A DNA stretch of 64,000 nucleotides from positions 124,001 through 188,000 of the forward strand of contig SCOE01000004.1 of the NCBI GenBank assembly GCA_005503065.1, in the 5' to 3' direction. A program made the translations under genes and the position numbers. The DNA is from Comamonadaceae bacterium ALPHA2B (GTDB lineage: Bacteria; Pseudomonadota; Gammaproteobacteria; Burkholderiales; Burkholderiaceae_C). Each line of letters begins with the position of its first letter. Position 1 is the stretch's first letter. Shown here in pieces: positions 8,879 through 23,897 of the stretch. Below the pieces are notes generated by a model. That model was not told the origin of the DNA. It did not search any database and saw only the letters and a program-made list of their open reading frames with translations.

Positions 8879-11010
8879 ATCCCCAAGCAAAGAAGAATAT
8901 GTGCACTGTCAACTGGTTGCGTGCGGCCGGCCTCTGTGTTCTCGCCCTGGGCGCCGCAGTCGTGGCCCACGCGCAGAACGCCATCGAGGCGGTCACCAGT
9001 TCGACGCAATCGGGCGCCGAGGTGGTGCGCATCGACCTCGCCCAGCCGCTGGCGGCCGCGCCGGCGGGCTTCGTGGTCCAGAACCCCGCGCGCATCGCGC
9101 TCGACTTCCCCGGCGTGACGAATGCGATCGGGCGATCGGCGATCGACATGAACCAGGGCAACCTGCGCTCGGTCAACGTGGTTCAGGCGGGTGAGCGCAC
9201 GCGGCTCGTGCTCAATCTGAAGCAGGCAGCGGCCTACCGCACCGAGATCCAGGGCAAGTCGCTGCTGGTCGTGCTGGAGCCGGCACCCGGTGCGGCGCTG
9301 GCCGCCTCGGCACAGTCGAGCTTCGCAGAGACGCGCAACCGCGACAGTCTGCCGCTCAAGGACATCGATTTCCGCCTGGGGCCCGACAACACGGGGCGCG
9401 TGATCGTCGACCTCCCGAACAACCAGGTTGGCGTCGACGTGCGTCCGCAAGGCCGGAACCTCGTCGTCGAGTTCACCAAGTCGACCCTGTCCGAAGGGTT
9501 GCGCCGTCGCCTGGATGTGGCGGACTTCAACACCCCGGTGCAGTACATCAACACCCAGCAGGTGGGCGACCGCGTGCGCATGACCATCGAACCCCGCGGC
9601 GATTGGGAGCACAGCGCCTACCAGAGCGACAACCAATTCGTCATCGAGGTGCGTCCTCGCAAGATCGATCCGACCAAGCTGACGCAAGGCGTGGGCTACA
9701 ACGGCGAGAAGCTGTCGCTGAACTTCCAGAACATTGAGATCCGCTCGCTGCTGCAGGTCATCGCCGACTTCACGAACTTCAACATCGTGACCTCCGATTC
9801 GGTGACCGGCTCGCTCACGCTGCGCCTGAAGGATGTGCCCTGGGACCAGGCCCTGGACATCATCATGCAGGCGAAGAACCTCGGCATGCGCAAGAACGGC
9901 ACAGTGCTGTGGATCGCGCCCAAGGACGAAATCAACGCCAAGGAGAAGATGGAATTCGAGGCGCGCGCCGCCATCGAGAATCTCGAGCCCCTGCGGACGC
10001 AGTCCTTCCAGCTGAACTACACCAAGGCGATCGCCATCGCTCAGGGCCTCACCGGCACGGGACAGGGCGGCGGGGGCGGTGGCGGCTCCGGCACCACCAC
10101 CCGGATATTGAGCCCGCGCGGCAGCGTGATCGCGGAAGCGCGGACGAACCAGCTTTTCATCTCGGACATCCCATCCAAGCTGGCACAAATTGCGGAACTC
10201 ATCCAGAAGCTGGATGTGCCTGTGAGGCAGGTCATGATCGAGGCTCGTATCGTCGAGGCCTCCGATACCTTCGGCAAGTCCCTGGGCGCGCGTCTGGGAG
10301 GCGGAGCGATCAACCGTCGCAACTCCATCGGCACTTGGCCCTCGGTGACCGGGGCTTCGTCCACCACGGCGAATCCGACTGCAACCTTCGCGTCGCCGAC
10401 GCTGAGCAACTTGGTCAACCTCCCTGCCGGGGATGCAGGCGGTACCGGCAACGCGGCCGGCGCCTTCACCCTGGCGCTGTTCAATTCGAGCTTTTCGCGC
10501 ATGCTGAACCTCGAGATCTCGGCGCTCGAGGCCGATGGCAAGGGCAAGTTGATCTCCAGCCCGCGCGTCATCACGGCCGACCAGACCAAGGCGCTGATCG
10601 AGCAGGGCGAGGAAATCCCCTACCAGCAGGCCACGTCCAGCGGCGCGACCTCGATCTCCTTCCGCAAGGCGGTGCTGAAGCTCGAAGTCACGCCGCAGAT
10701 CACGCCCGAGGGCAACATCATTCTGACGCTCGACGTGAGCAAGGATGCCCGGGGCGTGAACACGACGGCCGGCCCGGCCATCAACACCAAGCACGTGCAG
10801 ACCGAGGTGCTGGTCGAGAACGGCGGCACGGTGGTGATCGGTGGTATCTTCGAACTCACCGAAACCAACGACGAATCGCGGATTCCGGTGCTGGGTGAGG
10901 CGCCCATCATTGGCGCACTGTTCCGCAATCGCGAGCGCGTTGCCAACAAGACCGAAATGCTCGTCTTTATCACGCCGAAGATGATCACCGACCGCAACGC
11001 GGCGCGCTGA
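8875..11010 (+). CDS. pilQ: Type IV pilus secretin PilQ
   Basis: A 711-residue outer-membrane secretin through which the pilus exits. The signal peptide ends near AHA (residue 35 or so). AMIN domains follow (VVRIDLAQPLAAAPAGFVVQ and a second copy), then N-domains (SLNFQNIEIRSLLQVIADFT) and the secretin core ending in VVIGGIFELTETN and the ETEMLVFITPK-like block KTEMLVFITPKMI. A run of seven glycines near residue 395 is a flexible loop. The chosen ATG overlaps pilP by four bases and gives a normal signal peptide. Last pil gene; aroK follows after 23 bases. Confidence 0.96.
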   Translation: MNPQAKKNMCTVNWLRAAGLCVLALGAAVVAHAQNAIEAVTSSTQSGAEVVRIDLAQPLAAAPAGFVVQNPARIALDFPGVTNAIGRSAIDMNQGNLRSVNVVQAGERTRLVLNLKQAAAYRTEIQGKSLLVVLEPAPGAALAASAQSSFAETRNRDSLPLKDIDFRLGPDNTGRVIVDLPNNQVGVDVRPQGRNLVVEFTKSTLSEGLRRRLDVADFNTPVQYINTQQVGDRVRMTIEPRGDWEHSAYQSDNQFVIEVRPRKIDPTKLTQGVGYNGEKLSLNFQNIEIRSLLQVIADFTNFNIVTSDSVTGSLTLRLKDVPWDQALDIIMQAKNLGMRKNGTVLWIAPKDEINAKEKMEFEARAAIENLEPLRTQSFQLNYTKAIAIAQGLTGTGQGGGGGGGSGTTTRILSPRGSVIAEARTNQLFISDIPSKLAQIAELIQKLDVPVRQVMIEARIVEASDTFGKSLGARLGGGAINRRNSIGTWPSVTGASSTTANPTATFASPTLSNLVNLPAGDAGGTGNAAGAFTLALFNSSFSRMLNLEISALEADGKGKLISSPRVITADQTKALIEQGEEIPYQQATSSGATSISFRKAVLKLEVTPQITPEGNIILTLDVSKDARGVNTTAGPAINTKHVQTEVLVENGGTVVIGGIFELTETNDESRIPVLGEAPIIGALFRNRERVANKTEMLVFITPKMITDRNAAR

Positions 11011-11033
11011 GTGCGCCGCGTGCCTGCGCGCGT

Positions 11034-11582
11034 GTGACGGCACTCGCTCTGGTGGGTCTGCCCGGCTCGGGCAAGTCGGCGGTCGGCCGTCGGCTGGCGC
11101 AGCGGCTCGACGTTCCCTTCGCCGACAGCGACCAAGTCATCGAGCAGCGCATCGGCTGCTCCATCCGTGAATTCTTCGAACGTGAAGGTGAAGCGCGCTT
11201 TCGCGACCTCGAGGCCCAGGTGATCGCCGAACTCGGCCGAGGTGCGGCCGGCGTGGTGGCCACCGGCGGCGGCGCGGTGCTGCGCCCAGCCAACCGCGAC
11301 AGCCTGCGCACGCATTTCCACGTGATCTACCTCGAATCCGCGCCCGAGGATCTGTATCGGCGCCTGCGCCACGATGTCAAGCGGCCGCTTCTGCAGGTGG
11401 CCGATCCGCTGGGGCGCCTGCGCGAGCTGCACGCCGCACGGGACCCGCTGTATCGCGAGACGGCGCACCGCATCGTCGAGACCGGCAAGCCGTCCGTGGG
11501 TGCGCTGGTGCAGGCCATCGTGGCCGCGCTCGAAGGCTCGGGCCTGAGCGTGGCGCCCGCTTCCCCGGCCGCGCCTGGCTGA
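11034..11582 (+). CDS. aroK: Shikimate kinase
   Basis: A 182-residue cytoplasmic P-loop kinase that phosphorylates shikimate to shikimate 3-phosphate in aromatic amino acid synthesis. Walker A GLPGSGKS (residues 8-15), substrate-binding DSDQVIE, and the lid region GGGAVLRP are present. The GTG start places the P-loop at the usual distance from the N-terminus. It follows pilQ and precedes aroB, the standard pilQ-aroK-aroB order. Confidence 0.95.
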   Translation: MTALALVGLPGSGKSAVGRRLAQRLDVPFADSDQVIEQRIGCSIREFFEREGEARFRDLEAQVIAELGRGAAGVVATGGGAVLRPANRDSLRTHFHVIYLESAPEDLYRRLRHDVKRPLLQVADPLGRLRELHAARDPLYRETAHRIVETGKPSVGALVQAIVAALEGSGLSVAPASPAAPG

Positions 11583-11644
11583 AGCCGCTTTTGCCAGGGT
11601 GTGCCGACTTGGCCCGCGCCGACGAGGGTCGATGCGCCCGCCAC

Positions 11645-11650
11645 TACACT
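11645..11650 (+). promoter_or_regulatory. -10-like element seven bases before aroB
   Basis: TACACT followed by seven bases and the aroB ATG. If used, transcription would start at the start codon, giving aroB its own leaderless transcript in addition to read-through from pil-aroK. No clear -35. Confidence 0.35.
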
Positions 11651-11657
11651 TCCCGCC

Positions 11658-12761
11658 ATGTCTTCCGTCTCCATCGCTGCGCCCGAGCGCGTCGGCATCG
11701 ACCTGGGCGAGCGCAGCTATCCGATCGTGATCGGCCCCGGCCTGATCGCGGACCCTGCGAGCTATGCCGATCTGCCCGCCTCGGCGACGGCCCTGGTCGT
11801 CACCAACACGACGGTCGCGCCGCTCTATGCGCAGGCGGTGTGCGGGGCACTCGCCGAACGCTTCCAATCGGTCCGGGTGCTCGAACTGCCCGACGGCGAG
11901 GCCCACAAGAACTGGGAGACCCTCAACCTGATCTTCGATGCGTTGCTGGGACATGGCGCCGACCGAAAGACGGTCCTGTTCGCCCTCGGCGGCGGCGTGG
12001 TGGGCGACATGACCGGCTTCGCCGCGGCCTGCTACATGCGCGGCGTGCCCTTCGTGCAGGTGCCCACGACGCTGCTGGCGCAGGTGGATTCGTCGGTGGG
12101 CGGCAAGACGGCGATCAACCATCCGCTGGGCAAGAACATGATCGGCGCCTTCTACCAGCCGCGGCTGGTGCTGTGCGACCTCGACACGCTGCAGACGCTG
12201 CCGCAGCGCGAGATCGCGGCGGGCCTGGCCGAAATCATCAAGTACGGTCCCATCGCCGACATGGCGTTCCTCGACTGGATCGAGGCGAACATCGACGCCC
12301 TGGTGGCGCGCGAGCGCTCGGCCTTGGCTCATGCGGTGCGGCGCAGCTGCGAGATCAAGGCGGCGGTCGTGGGGCAGGACGAGCGTGAAGCGGGGCTGCG
12401 CGCCATCCTCAACTTCGGCCACACCTTCGGCCATGCGATCGAATCCGGCCTGGGCTATGGGGAGTGGCTGCACGGCGAGGCCGTGGGTTGCGGCATGGTC
12501 ATGGCGGCCCACCTTTCGGAGAAGCTGGGCGGCGTCGATGCCGCCTTCGTGCGCCGGCTCACGGCGCTGATCGAGCGGGCCGGCCTGCCGGTGCGCGGCC
12601 CCGACCTGGGCGTGGAGCGCTACCTGTCGCTCATGCGGGTGGACAAGAAGTCCGAAGCAGGCGAGATACGCTTCGTCGTCATCGACCGGCCCGGCTCGGC
12701 CGTGATGCGCCCGGCGCCCGATGCCCTCGTGCGCGCGGTGCTGGCCGAATGCTGTGCGTGA
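11658..12761 (+). CDS. aroB: 3-dehydroquinate synthase
   Basis: A 367-residue NAD- and zinc-dependent enzyme that cyclises DAHP to 3-dehydroquinate, second step of the shikimate pathway. Visible are [16 protein letters not shown] (nucleotide binding, about residue 112), [35 protein letters not shown] and the zinc-ligand region [11 protein letters not shown]. The frame is open 57 bases further upstream, but the ATG at 11658 gives the family N-terminus. No Shine-Dalgarno sequence is seen. Confidence 0.96.
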   Translation: MSSVSIAAPERVGIDLGERSYPIVIGPGLIADPASYADLPASATALVVTNTTVAPLYAQAVCGALAERFQSVRVLELPDGEAHKNWETLNLIFDALLGHGADRKTVLFALGGGVVGDMTGFAAACYMRGVPFVQVPTTLLAQVDSSVGGKTAINHPLGKNMIGAFYQPRLVLCDLDTLQTLPQREIAAGLAEIIKYGPIADMAFLDWIEANIDALVARERSALAHAVRRSCEIKAAVVGQDEREAGLRAILNFGHTFGHAIESGLGYGEWLHGEAVGCGMVMAAHLSEKLGGVDAAFVRRLTALIERAGLPVRGPDLGVERYLSLMRVDKKSEAGEIRFVVIDRPGSAVMRPAPDALVRAVLAECCA

Positions 12762-12771
12762 ACGCCCTGTT

Positions 12772-12819
12772 GCTACGAAATCGATAGCTGCTTGCGCAAG
12801 CAGGGCGGGCATTGGAGCC
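12772..12819 (-). repeat. Dispersed palindromic repeat, copy 2 (aroB-dgt gap)
   Basis: Reverse-oriented unit: core GCTAC, seven bases, ATAGC at 12772-12788; a 17-base spacer containing the perfect 14-base palindrome TGCTTGCGCAAGCA; then CGGGCATTGGAGCC. It fills most of the gap between aroB and dgt, ending eight bases before the dgt ATG. Confidence 0.75.
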
Positions 12820-12826
12820 TGATTCG

Positions 12827-13987
12827 ATGCCCAACCCTGCGCCGTTCACCGACGTCGGCTCCCCGCCGCCGTGGGCCAGCCAGCCCGCCCTCTCGCGCGG
12901 GCGCCGCCACCCCGAGCCGGCCGCCCCCACGCGCGACGATTTCCAGCGCGACCGGGACCGCATCGTCCACTCCACCGCATTCCGGCGGCTGGTCTACAAG
13001 ACGCAGGTCTTCCTCAACCACGAGGGCGACCTGTTCCGCACGCGGCTCACCCATTCGCTCGAGGTGGCGCAGCTCGCCCGCTCGATCGCGCGGCCGCTGG
13101 GCTTCAACGAGGACCTGGTCGAGGCCATCGCGCTGGCACACGACCTCGGCCACACGCCCTTCGGCCACGCCGGGCAGGACGCGCTGAACGACTGCATGGC
13201 CGCGCATGGCGGCTTCGAGCACAACCTGCAGAGCCTGCGCGTCGTCGATTCGCTGGAGCATCGCTACCCGCATTTCGACGGCCTGAACCTGTGCTTCGAG
13301 ACGCGGGAGGGCATCCTCAAGCACTGCTCGCGCGCCAATGCGCAGCGGCTGGAGGCGCAGGAGCCCGGCGGCGTCGCGCACCGCTTCCTGCACGGCCGCC
13401 AGCCAAGCCTGGAGGCGCAACTGTGCAACCTGGCCGACCAGATCGCCTACAACGCCCACGACATCGACGACGGCGTGCGCTCGGGCCTGCTGCGCATCGA
13501 GGACCTGGCCGAGGTCGAGCTGGTCGAGCGCTACCGGTTCGAGGCTGCGCAGGAACATCGGGGCCTGGCCGGCCGGCGGCTGCTCTACGAGACCATCCGC
13601 CGCATGCTGAGCGCGCAGGTGTACGACGTGATCGACGCCACGCGCGCAGCGCTCCTCGCGCACGCCCCGGCCGACGCCGAGGCCGTGCGGGCCGCGCCGC
13701 CGCTGGTGCAGTTCAGCGCTGGCATGCATGCGCAGTCCACGGCGCTCAAGCGCTTCCTGTTCACCAACCTCTATCGACATCCGCGGGTGACGCAGACCAC
13801 GCGGCAGGCCCAACAGGCGGTGCGTGACTTGTTTGCAGCCTATGTGGACGATGCTGCCGCCATGCCCGATTCGTACGCCGCAAGACCCGACCGGCCGCGT
13901 GCCGTGGCCGACTACATCGCCGGCATGACCGACCGCTTCGCCATGCGCGAGCATGAGCGCCTGACCGGCGCCCGGTGGGTGGCATGA
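12827..13987 (+). CDS. dgt: Deoxyguanosinetriphosphate triphosphohydrolase-like protein
   Basis: A 386-residue HD-domain phosphohydrolase that splits dNTPs into nucleoside and triphosphate. HD signatures are RTRLTHSLEVAQLAR (metal His near residue 76), ALAHDLGHTPFGHAGQ and later the IAYNAHDIDDG metal site. The N-terminal SRGRRHPEP and RDRDRIVHSTAFRRLVYKTQVF are characteristic of the family. A TTG at 12812 inside the repeat is in frame, but the ATG at 12827 is preferred. The stop overlaps the next gene by four bases. Confidence 0.92.
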   Translation: MPNPAPFTDVGSPPPWASQPALSRGRRHPEPAAPTRDDFQRDRDRIVHSTAFRRLVYKTQVFLNHEGDLFRTRLTHSLEVAQLARSIARPLGFNEDLVEAIALAHDLGHTPFGHAGQDALNDCMAAHGGFEHNLQSLRVVDSLEHRYPHFDGLNLCFETREGILKHCSRANAQRLEAQEPGGVAHRFLHGRQPSLEAQLCNLADQIAYNAHDIDDGVRSGLLRIEDLAEVELVERYRFEAAQEHRGLAGRRLLYETIRRMLSAQVYDVIDATRAALLAHAPADAEAVRAAPPLVQFSAGMHAQSTALKRFLFTNLYRHPRVTQTTRQAQQAVRDLFAAYVDDAAAMPDSYAARPDRPRAVADYIAGMTDRFAMREHERLTGARWVA

Positions 13988-15213
13988 GCAGCAGCCCGCG
14001 CGTTCCGCCAGCCGCGCTGGCCGTCGTGGCCGCCGGCGTCGCTGCATCGCTCCATGTCGGCAAGCTGCCGCCTGCCGTGCCGGCGTTGCAGGCCCAGTTG
14101 CAGGTCAGCCTGCTCGAGGCCGGTTTCCTGCTGTCGTTGGTGCAGGTGGCCGGCATGCTGCTGGGCATGGTGGCCGGCCTGGCCGCCGATTCCATCGGGC
14201 TGCGCCGCAGCATGCTGGCCGGACTGCTGCTGCTCAGTGCCGCCAGCGCCGCTGGCAGCCTGGCCGGCCACGTCGCGACGCCGGTGGCCTGGCTGTTGGC
14301 TTGGCGCGGGGTCGAAGGGCTGGGCTTCCTGCTGGCCGTGATGCCCGGACCCGGGCTGATCCGGCGCCTCGCGCCCGCTGGTGCCGACAAGGCCGCGATG
14401 GGGCTGTGGGGCGCCTACATGCCGGTCGGCGTGGCATTGGCGTTGCTGCTGGGCCCGACGGTCATCGCGCGCGGCGGTTGGGCGCTGTGGTGGCAAGGCC
14501 TGGCGGCGGCGTCCGCCGTGGCGGCGTTCGGCCTGTGGCGTGCGGTTGCGCCGGACCCGCGCCAAGGGCCGGCGGTGGGCGGCGGCGCAGCGCCCTGGTC
14601 GCAACGCCTGGCGCTCACCCTGCGCACGCCGCGCGGCTGGGGCGCCGCGGCGGCTTTTGGCCTGTACGCGGCGCAGTGGATCGCCGTCATCGGCTTCCTG
14701 CCCACCATCTGTGTCGCGGCAGGCCTGGGCGCCGGCGCGACGTCCGGCCTCACGGCTTTGGCGGCGGCGCTCAACATGGTGGGCAATGTCGTCGGCGGGC
14801 GGCTGCTGCAGCGCGGCTGGGCGCCGGTCCACCTGCTGCGGCTGGGCTTCGCGGCGATGGGCATCGCTGCCGTCGCGGCCTTCGCCGGCTGGCATGGTGC
14901 ACCCGCGAATGCGCTGGCGCTGCTGCCGCGCTACATCGCCATCTGCCTTTTCTCGCTGTGTGGCGGCATGGTGCCCGCCACGCTCTTCACGCTGGCGGTG
15001 CGCGTGGCGCCCACGCCGTCGACGGTGTCGACCACGGTGGGCCTGATGCAGCAGGCCTCGTCGCTGGGCCAGTTCATCGCGCCGCCGGTGGTGGCCTGGG
15101 TGGCGCACCGCGCAGGCGGCTGGCAATGGACCTGGGCCTGCACGCTGGCCTGCTCGCTCGCCGGCATCGCCGTGGGCACGGCACTGGCTTCGTCGCGGAG
15201 GGCCCCGGCATGA
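13984..15213 (+). CDS. MFS transporter, CynX/NimT-like
   Basis: A 409-residue inner-membrane major facilitator protein with about twelve hydrophobic helices and the loop 2-3 motif DSIGLRRSMLAGL. The closest recalled relatives are cyanate/2-nitroimidazole-type permeases; the substrate is unknown. The ATG overlaps the dgt stop (ATGA) and its own stop overlaps the DUF1415 gene the same way, so dgt, this gene and DUF1415 form one unit. Family call firm, substrate open. Confidence 0.85.
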   Translation: MSSSPRVPPAALAVVAAGVAASLHVGKLPPAVPALQAQLQVSLLEAGFLLSLVQVAGMLLGMVAGLAADSIGLRRSMLAGLLLLSAASAAGSLAGHVATPVAWLLAWRGVEGLGFLLAVMPGPGLIRRLAPAGADKAAMGLWGAYMPVGVALALLLGPTVIARGGWALWWQGLAAASAVAAFGLWRAVAPDPRQGPAVGGGAAPWSQRLALTLRTPRGWGAAAAFGLYAAQWIAVIGFLPTICVAAGLGAGATSGLTALAAALNMVGNVVGGRLLQRGWAPVHLLRLGFAAMGIAAVAAFAGWHGAPANALALLPRYIAICLFSLCGGMVPATLFTLAVRVAPTPSTVSTTVGLMQQASSLGQFIAPPVVAWVAHRAGGWQWTWACTLACSLAGIAVGTALASSRRAPA

Positions 15214-15773
15214 GCGGGGATGCGGGTCAGGCGATCGCCGACACGCTGCGCTGGTTGGAGCGCGCGGTCATCGGTCTCAACCTGTGCCCGTTCGCCAAGG
15301 CCGTACACGTGAAGGGGCAGGTGCACCATGCGGCATTCGGCGGCGACGACCTCGACGCGCTGATGGACCGCCTCTTGGCCGAGGCGCAGGCGCTGGTCGA
15401 CACCGACCCGGCCGAGCGGGACACCACGCTGCTGGTCGTTCCCGACGCGCTGCACGATTTCCTCGACTTCAACGACTGGGTGGGCCGGGCCGAGAAGCGC
15501 CTGCGCCGGGCCGGCCACGACGGGGTGCTTCAGCTCGCGAGTTTCCACCCGCAGTTCCAGTTCGCCGGCACCGAGGCGGGCGACATCGGCAACGCCACCA
15601 ACCGGTCGCCACACCCGACGCTGCATCTGCTGCGCGAGGACAGCGTGGCCCGCGCGGTCAAGGCCTTTCCCGAGGCGGCCGACATCTTCGAGCGCAACAT
15701 CGACACGCTGGAGGCGCTGGGCGCCGACGGCTGGCGGGCCCTGGATGTAGGCTCGCATGACGCCAAGGATTGA
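15210..15773 (+). CDS. DUF1415 family protein
   Basis: A 187-residue cytoplasmic protein of unknown function. Conserved DUF1415 blocks are present: GLNLCPFAKAVH near the N-terminus (a possibly functional Cys), LLVVPDALHDFLDFNDW in the middle, LASFHPQFQFAG and HPTLHLLRED. No signal peptide or membrane helix. Translationally coupled to the MFS gene by a four-base overlap and followed closely by the methyltransferase gene. Confidence 0.85.
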   Translation: MSGDAGQAIADTLRWLERAVIGLNLCPFAKAVHVKGQVHHAAFGGDDLDALMDRLLAEAQALVDTDPAERDTTLLVVPDALHDFLDFNDWVGRAEKRLRRAGHDGVLQLASFHPQFQFAGTEAGDIGNATNRSPHPTLHLLREDSVARAVKAFPEAADIFERNIDTLEALGADGWRALDVGSHDAKD

Positions 15774-15780
15774 TTGCCCC

Positions 15781-16641
15781 ATGAGCCGACCGTCCAAGTC
15801 CACCGCCGCCGACGAGGCGCTCGCCCAAGAGCTGCGCCCCGGTCAGTCCGTCGAGCTGCTGAAGGAGCTGCACATCCTCACCCGCGAGGGCCGGCTCAAC
15901 CAGGACTCGCGCCGCAAGCTCAAGCAGGTGCACCACCTGTACCAGTTCATCGAGAAGCTGCTGCTCGAATTGCCCGACGAAGGCGCCCACGCCACGCTGG
16001 CCGACCACGGCGCCGGCAAGTCCTACCTGGGCTTCATCCTCTACGACCTGTTCTTCAAGTCGCGCGGCGACGGCGTCATCTACGGCATCGAGACGCGCAC
16101 CGAGCTGGTCGAGCGCTCGCGTGCGCTGGCGGCGCGGCTGGGCTTCGGGCGCATGCGCTTCCTGCCGCTTTCCGTGGCCGAATCCGCGCAGTCGAGCGAG
16201 CTGCCGGCCCGCATCGACGTCGTCACCGCGCTGCACGCCTGCGACACGGCCACCGACGACGCCATCGCCTTCGGCCTGGCCAAGCAGGCGCGCGCCATGG
16301 TGCTGGTGCCGTGCTGCCAGGCCGAGGTGGCGGCCTGCCTGCGCCAGACCAAGGCGCTGGCCCTGTCGCGCACGCCGCTGGCCGAGCTGTGGCGTCATCC
16401 GCTGCACACGCGAGAGATCGGCAGCCAGCTCACCAACGTGCTGCGCTGCCTGTACCTGGAAGCCAGCGGCTACCAGGTCACCGTGACGGAGCTGGTGGGC
16501 TGGGAGCACAGCATGAAGAACGAGCTGATCCTGGCGCGCCACACCGGCCAGCGCAAGGCGAGCGCGGCGCAGCGCCTGCGCGCGCTGCTGGCGGAGTTCG
16601 GGCTCGAGAGCCTGGAGGCCACGCGCTTCAAGCTGGCCTGA
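15781..16641 (+). CDS. Class I SAM-dependent methyltransferase (Methyltransf_32 type)
   Basis: A 286-residue protein. The SAM-binding glycine loop is ADHGAGKSYLGFILYD, with an acidic strand end in YGIETR. The later ALHACDTATDDAI and VPCCQAEVA blocks are typical of the Methyltransf_32 family, whose substrate is unknown in bacteria. The N-terminal third is helical and charged. Two starts are possible, 15757 (overlapping DUF1415) and 15781; the latter is chosen because the family N-terminus usually begins MSRP/MSK-like. The RAYT gene starts 13 bases downstream. Confidence 0.8.
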   Translation: MSRPSKSTAADEALAQELRPGQSVELLKELHILTREGRLNQDSRRKLKQVHHLYQFIEKLLLELPDEGAHATLADHGAGKSYLGFILYDLFFKSRGDGVIYGIETRTELVERSRALAARLGFGRMRFLPLSVAESAQSSELPARIDVVTALHACDTATDDAIAFGLAKQARAMVLVPCCQAEVAACLRQTKALALSRTPLAELWRHPLHTREIGSQLTNVLRCLYLEASGYQVTVTELVGWEHSMKNELILARHTGQRKASAAQRLRALLAEFGLESLEATRFKLA

Positions 16642-16654
16642 AGACCTCGCGCCC

Positions 16655-17350
16655 GTGGCCCGACTCGCCCGCCTGTCCATCGCCCGGCAACCGCACCATG
16701 TGGTGCAGCGCGGCAACAACCGACAGCCCATCTTCGTGGACGCGGCCGACCGCGAACGCTTCCTGGCGCTGGTGGGTGAGGGCGCGGCGCGCTTCGGCAT
16801 CGCCCTGCACGCCTATGTGCTGATGGACAACCACTTCCATCTGCTGGCCACGCCGTCGACGGCCGACGCGCTGCCGCAGTGGATGCAGGCGGTAGGCCGC
16901 GCCTACGTTCGCCACTTCAACGACCGGCATGGCCGCAGCGGCACGCTGTGGGAGGGGCGCTACCGCTCCACGTTGATACAGGCCGAGCGCTACGTGCTCC
17001 CCTGCATGGCCTACATCGATCTCAACCCCGTGCGCGCAGGCCTCGTGGCCGAGCCGCTGCAGCACCCCTGGTCGAGCCATGCGCACTACGTGGGCCGGCG
17101 GCACGATCGGCTGGTCACGCCGCACGCGCTGTACTGGGCGCTGGGCAATACGCCCTTCGACCGCGAAGCGGCCTATGCCGAGTTGGTGCGCGCCGGCGTC
17201 AGCCCCGCCGACCAGGCCTTGCTCACCGACGCCGTGTTCAAGGGCTGGGTGGCCGGCGACGCCGACTTTGTCGCGAAGATGCAAAGCGATACGGCGAGGC
17301 GACTGAGCCCGTCCAAGCCAGGGCGACGCCCTGCTGCCTCGGCAGATTGA
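16655..17350 (+). mobile_element. REP-associated tyrosine transposase (RAYT, Y1_Tnp family)
   Basis: A 231-residue HUH single-strand transposase-like protein. The metal-binding HUH motif is His60-Phe-His62 in MDNHFHLLATP. The likely catalytic tyrosine lies in the MAYIDLNPVRAGL block (Tyr120 best candidate). The N-terminal RQPHHVVQRGNNRQPIF is highly typical of RAYTs. The GTG start lies 13 bases after the methyltransferase stop, so it may be co-transcribed. It has no flanking IS-type inverted repeats. A copy of the dispersed palindromic repeat begins 10 bases after its stop. RAYTs are single-copy genes thought to mobilise or maintain REP sequences; it looks intact. Confidence 0.9.
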
Positions 17351-17360
17351 GGGCCAAATC

Positions 17361-17409
17361 GGGCTCCAGCGCCCGTCCAGTTTGCGGAAGACGCTATTAA
17401 ATTTGATGT
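17361..17409 (+). repeat. Dispersed palindromic repeat, copy 3 (abuts RAYT gene)
   Basis: GGGCTCCAGCGCCCG, a 17-base spacer with TTGCGG at the conserved position, then GCTAT and a degenerate second half of the core. It is the copy closest to the RAYT gene and the one whose core has decayed most at the 3' side, where it merges into an AT-rich hairpin. Confidence 0.75.
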
Positions 17410-17464
17410 GTCCCCATTTTCACTTCGATCAAATTTGTCGGAAATTAATGGGAATCTGACCCCT
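17399..17464 (+). repeat. AT-rich hairpin and terminal motif downstream of RAYT
   Basis: AAATTTGA (17399-17406) and TCAAATTT (17429-17436) are exact inverted repeats. The hairpin is followed at 17441-17464 by a block whose reverse complement contains GGGGTCAGATTCCCATT. From memory, similar strings recur next to RAYT/IS200-like genes in other proteobacteria. This may be the right boundary of the RAYT module; unverified. Confidence 0.45.
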
Positions 17465-17474
17465 ATTAAAGCGT

Positions 17475-17503
17475 TTGGCATTGTTTGTGCAACGGACTAT
17501 CCT
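17475..17503 (+). promoter_or_regulatory. Sigma-70-type promoter of gltBD
   Basis: TTGGCA (17475-17480), exactly 17 bases, TATCCT (17498-17503). It predicts a start near 17510 and a leader of about 28 bases that contains the AGGAG ribosome site of gltB. It lies just downstream of the RAYT-associated repeat sequence. Confidence 0.6.
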
Positions 17504-17537
17504 CTGCTTCCCCCGCGAAAACCCTAGGAGCGCACCC

Positions 17538-22274
<4,737 letters not shown>

Positions 22275-22308
22275 ACGCAGCACGACCGACCAAGAACAGG
22301 ATCACACG

Positions 22309-23787
<1,479 letters not shown>

Positions 23788-23841
23788 ATGGAGAGGGCAA
23801 TGTCTGCCTGGGCAGGCATCCCTTATCATCCGCGCACCGCC

Positions 23842-23878
23842 AAGCCGGGACCGCCTGAAGGGGTGCCCCGGCTTTTTC
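23842..23878 (+). terminator. Rho-independent terminator after gltBD
   Basis: Stem AAGCCGGG (23842-23849) with CCCGGCTT (23867-23874), loop of 17 bases, then a T-run. It closes the gltBD transcript right before mlaF. Confidence 0.75.
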
Positions 23879-23897
23879 ATTGGATGGATCACCGCCC

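Noticed and set aside
8758-11043. Long minus-strand frame opposite pilQ
   Set aside because: Antisense shadow of pilQ; no domain, no ribosome site, low-complexity Arg/His/Asp composition.
10620-12812. 730-codon minus-strand frame opposite pilQ-aroK-aroB
   Set aside because: It crosses three certain genes and has no protein-like features.
16655-17350. Classical IS200/IS605 insertion sequence
   Set aside because: The protein is of the RAYT type, with no TnpB gene and no duplicated ends; it looks like a resident single-copy gene.
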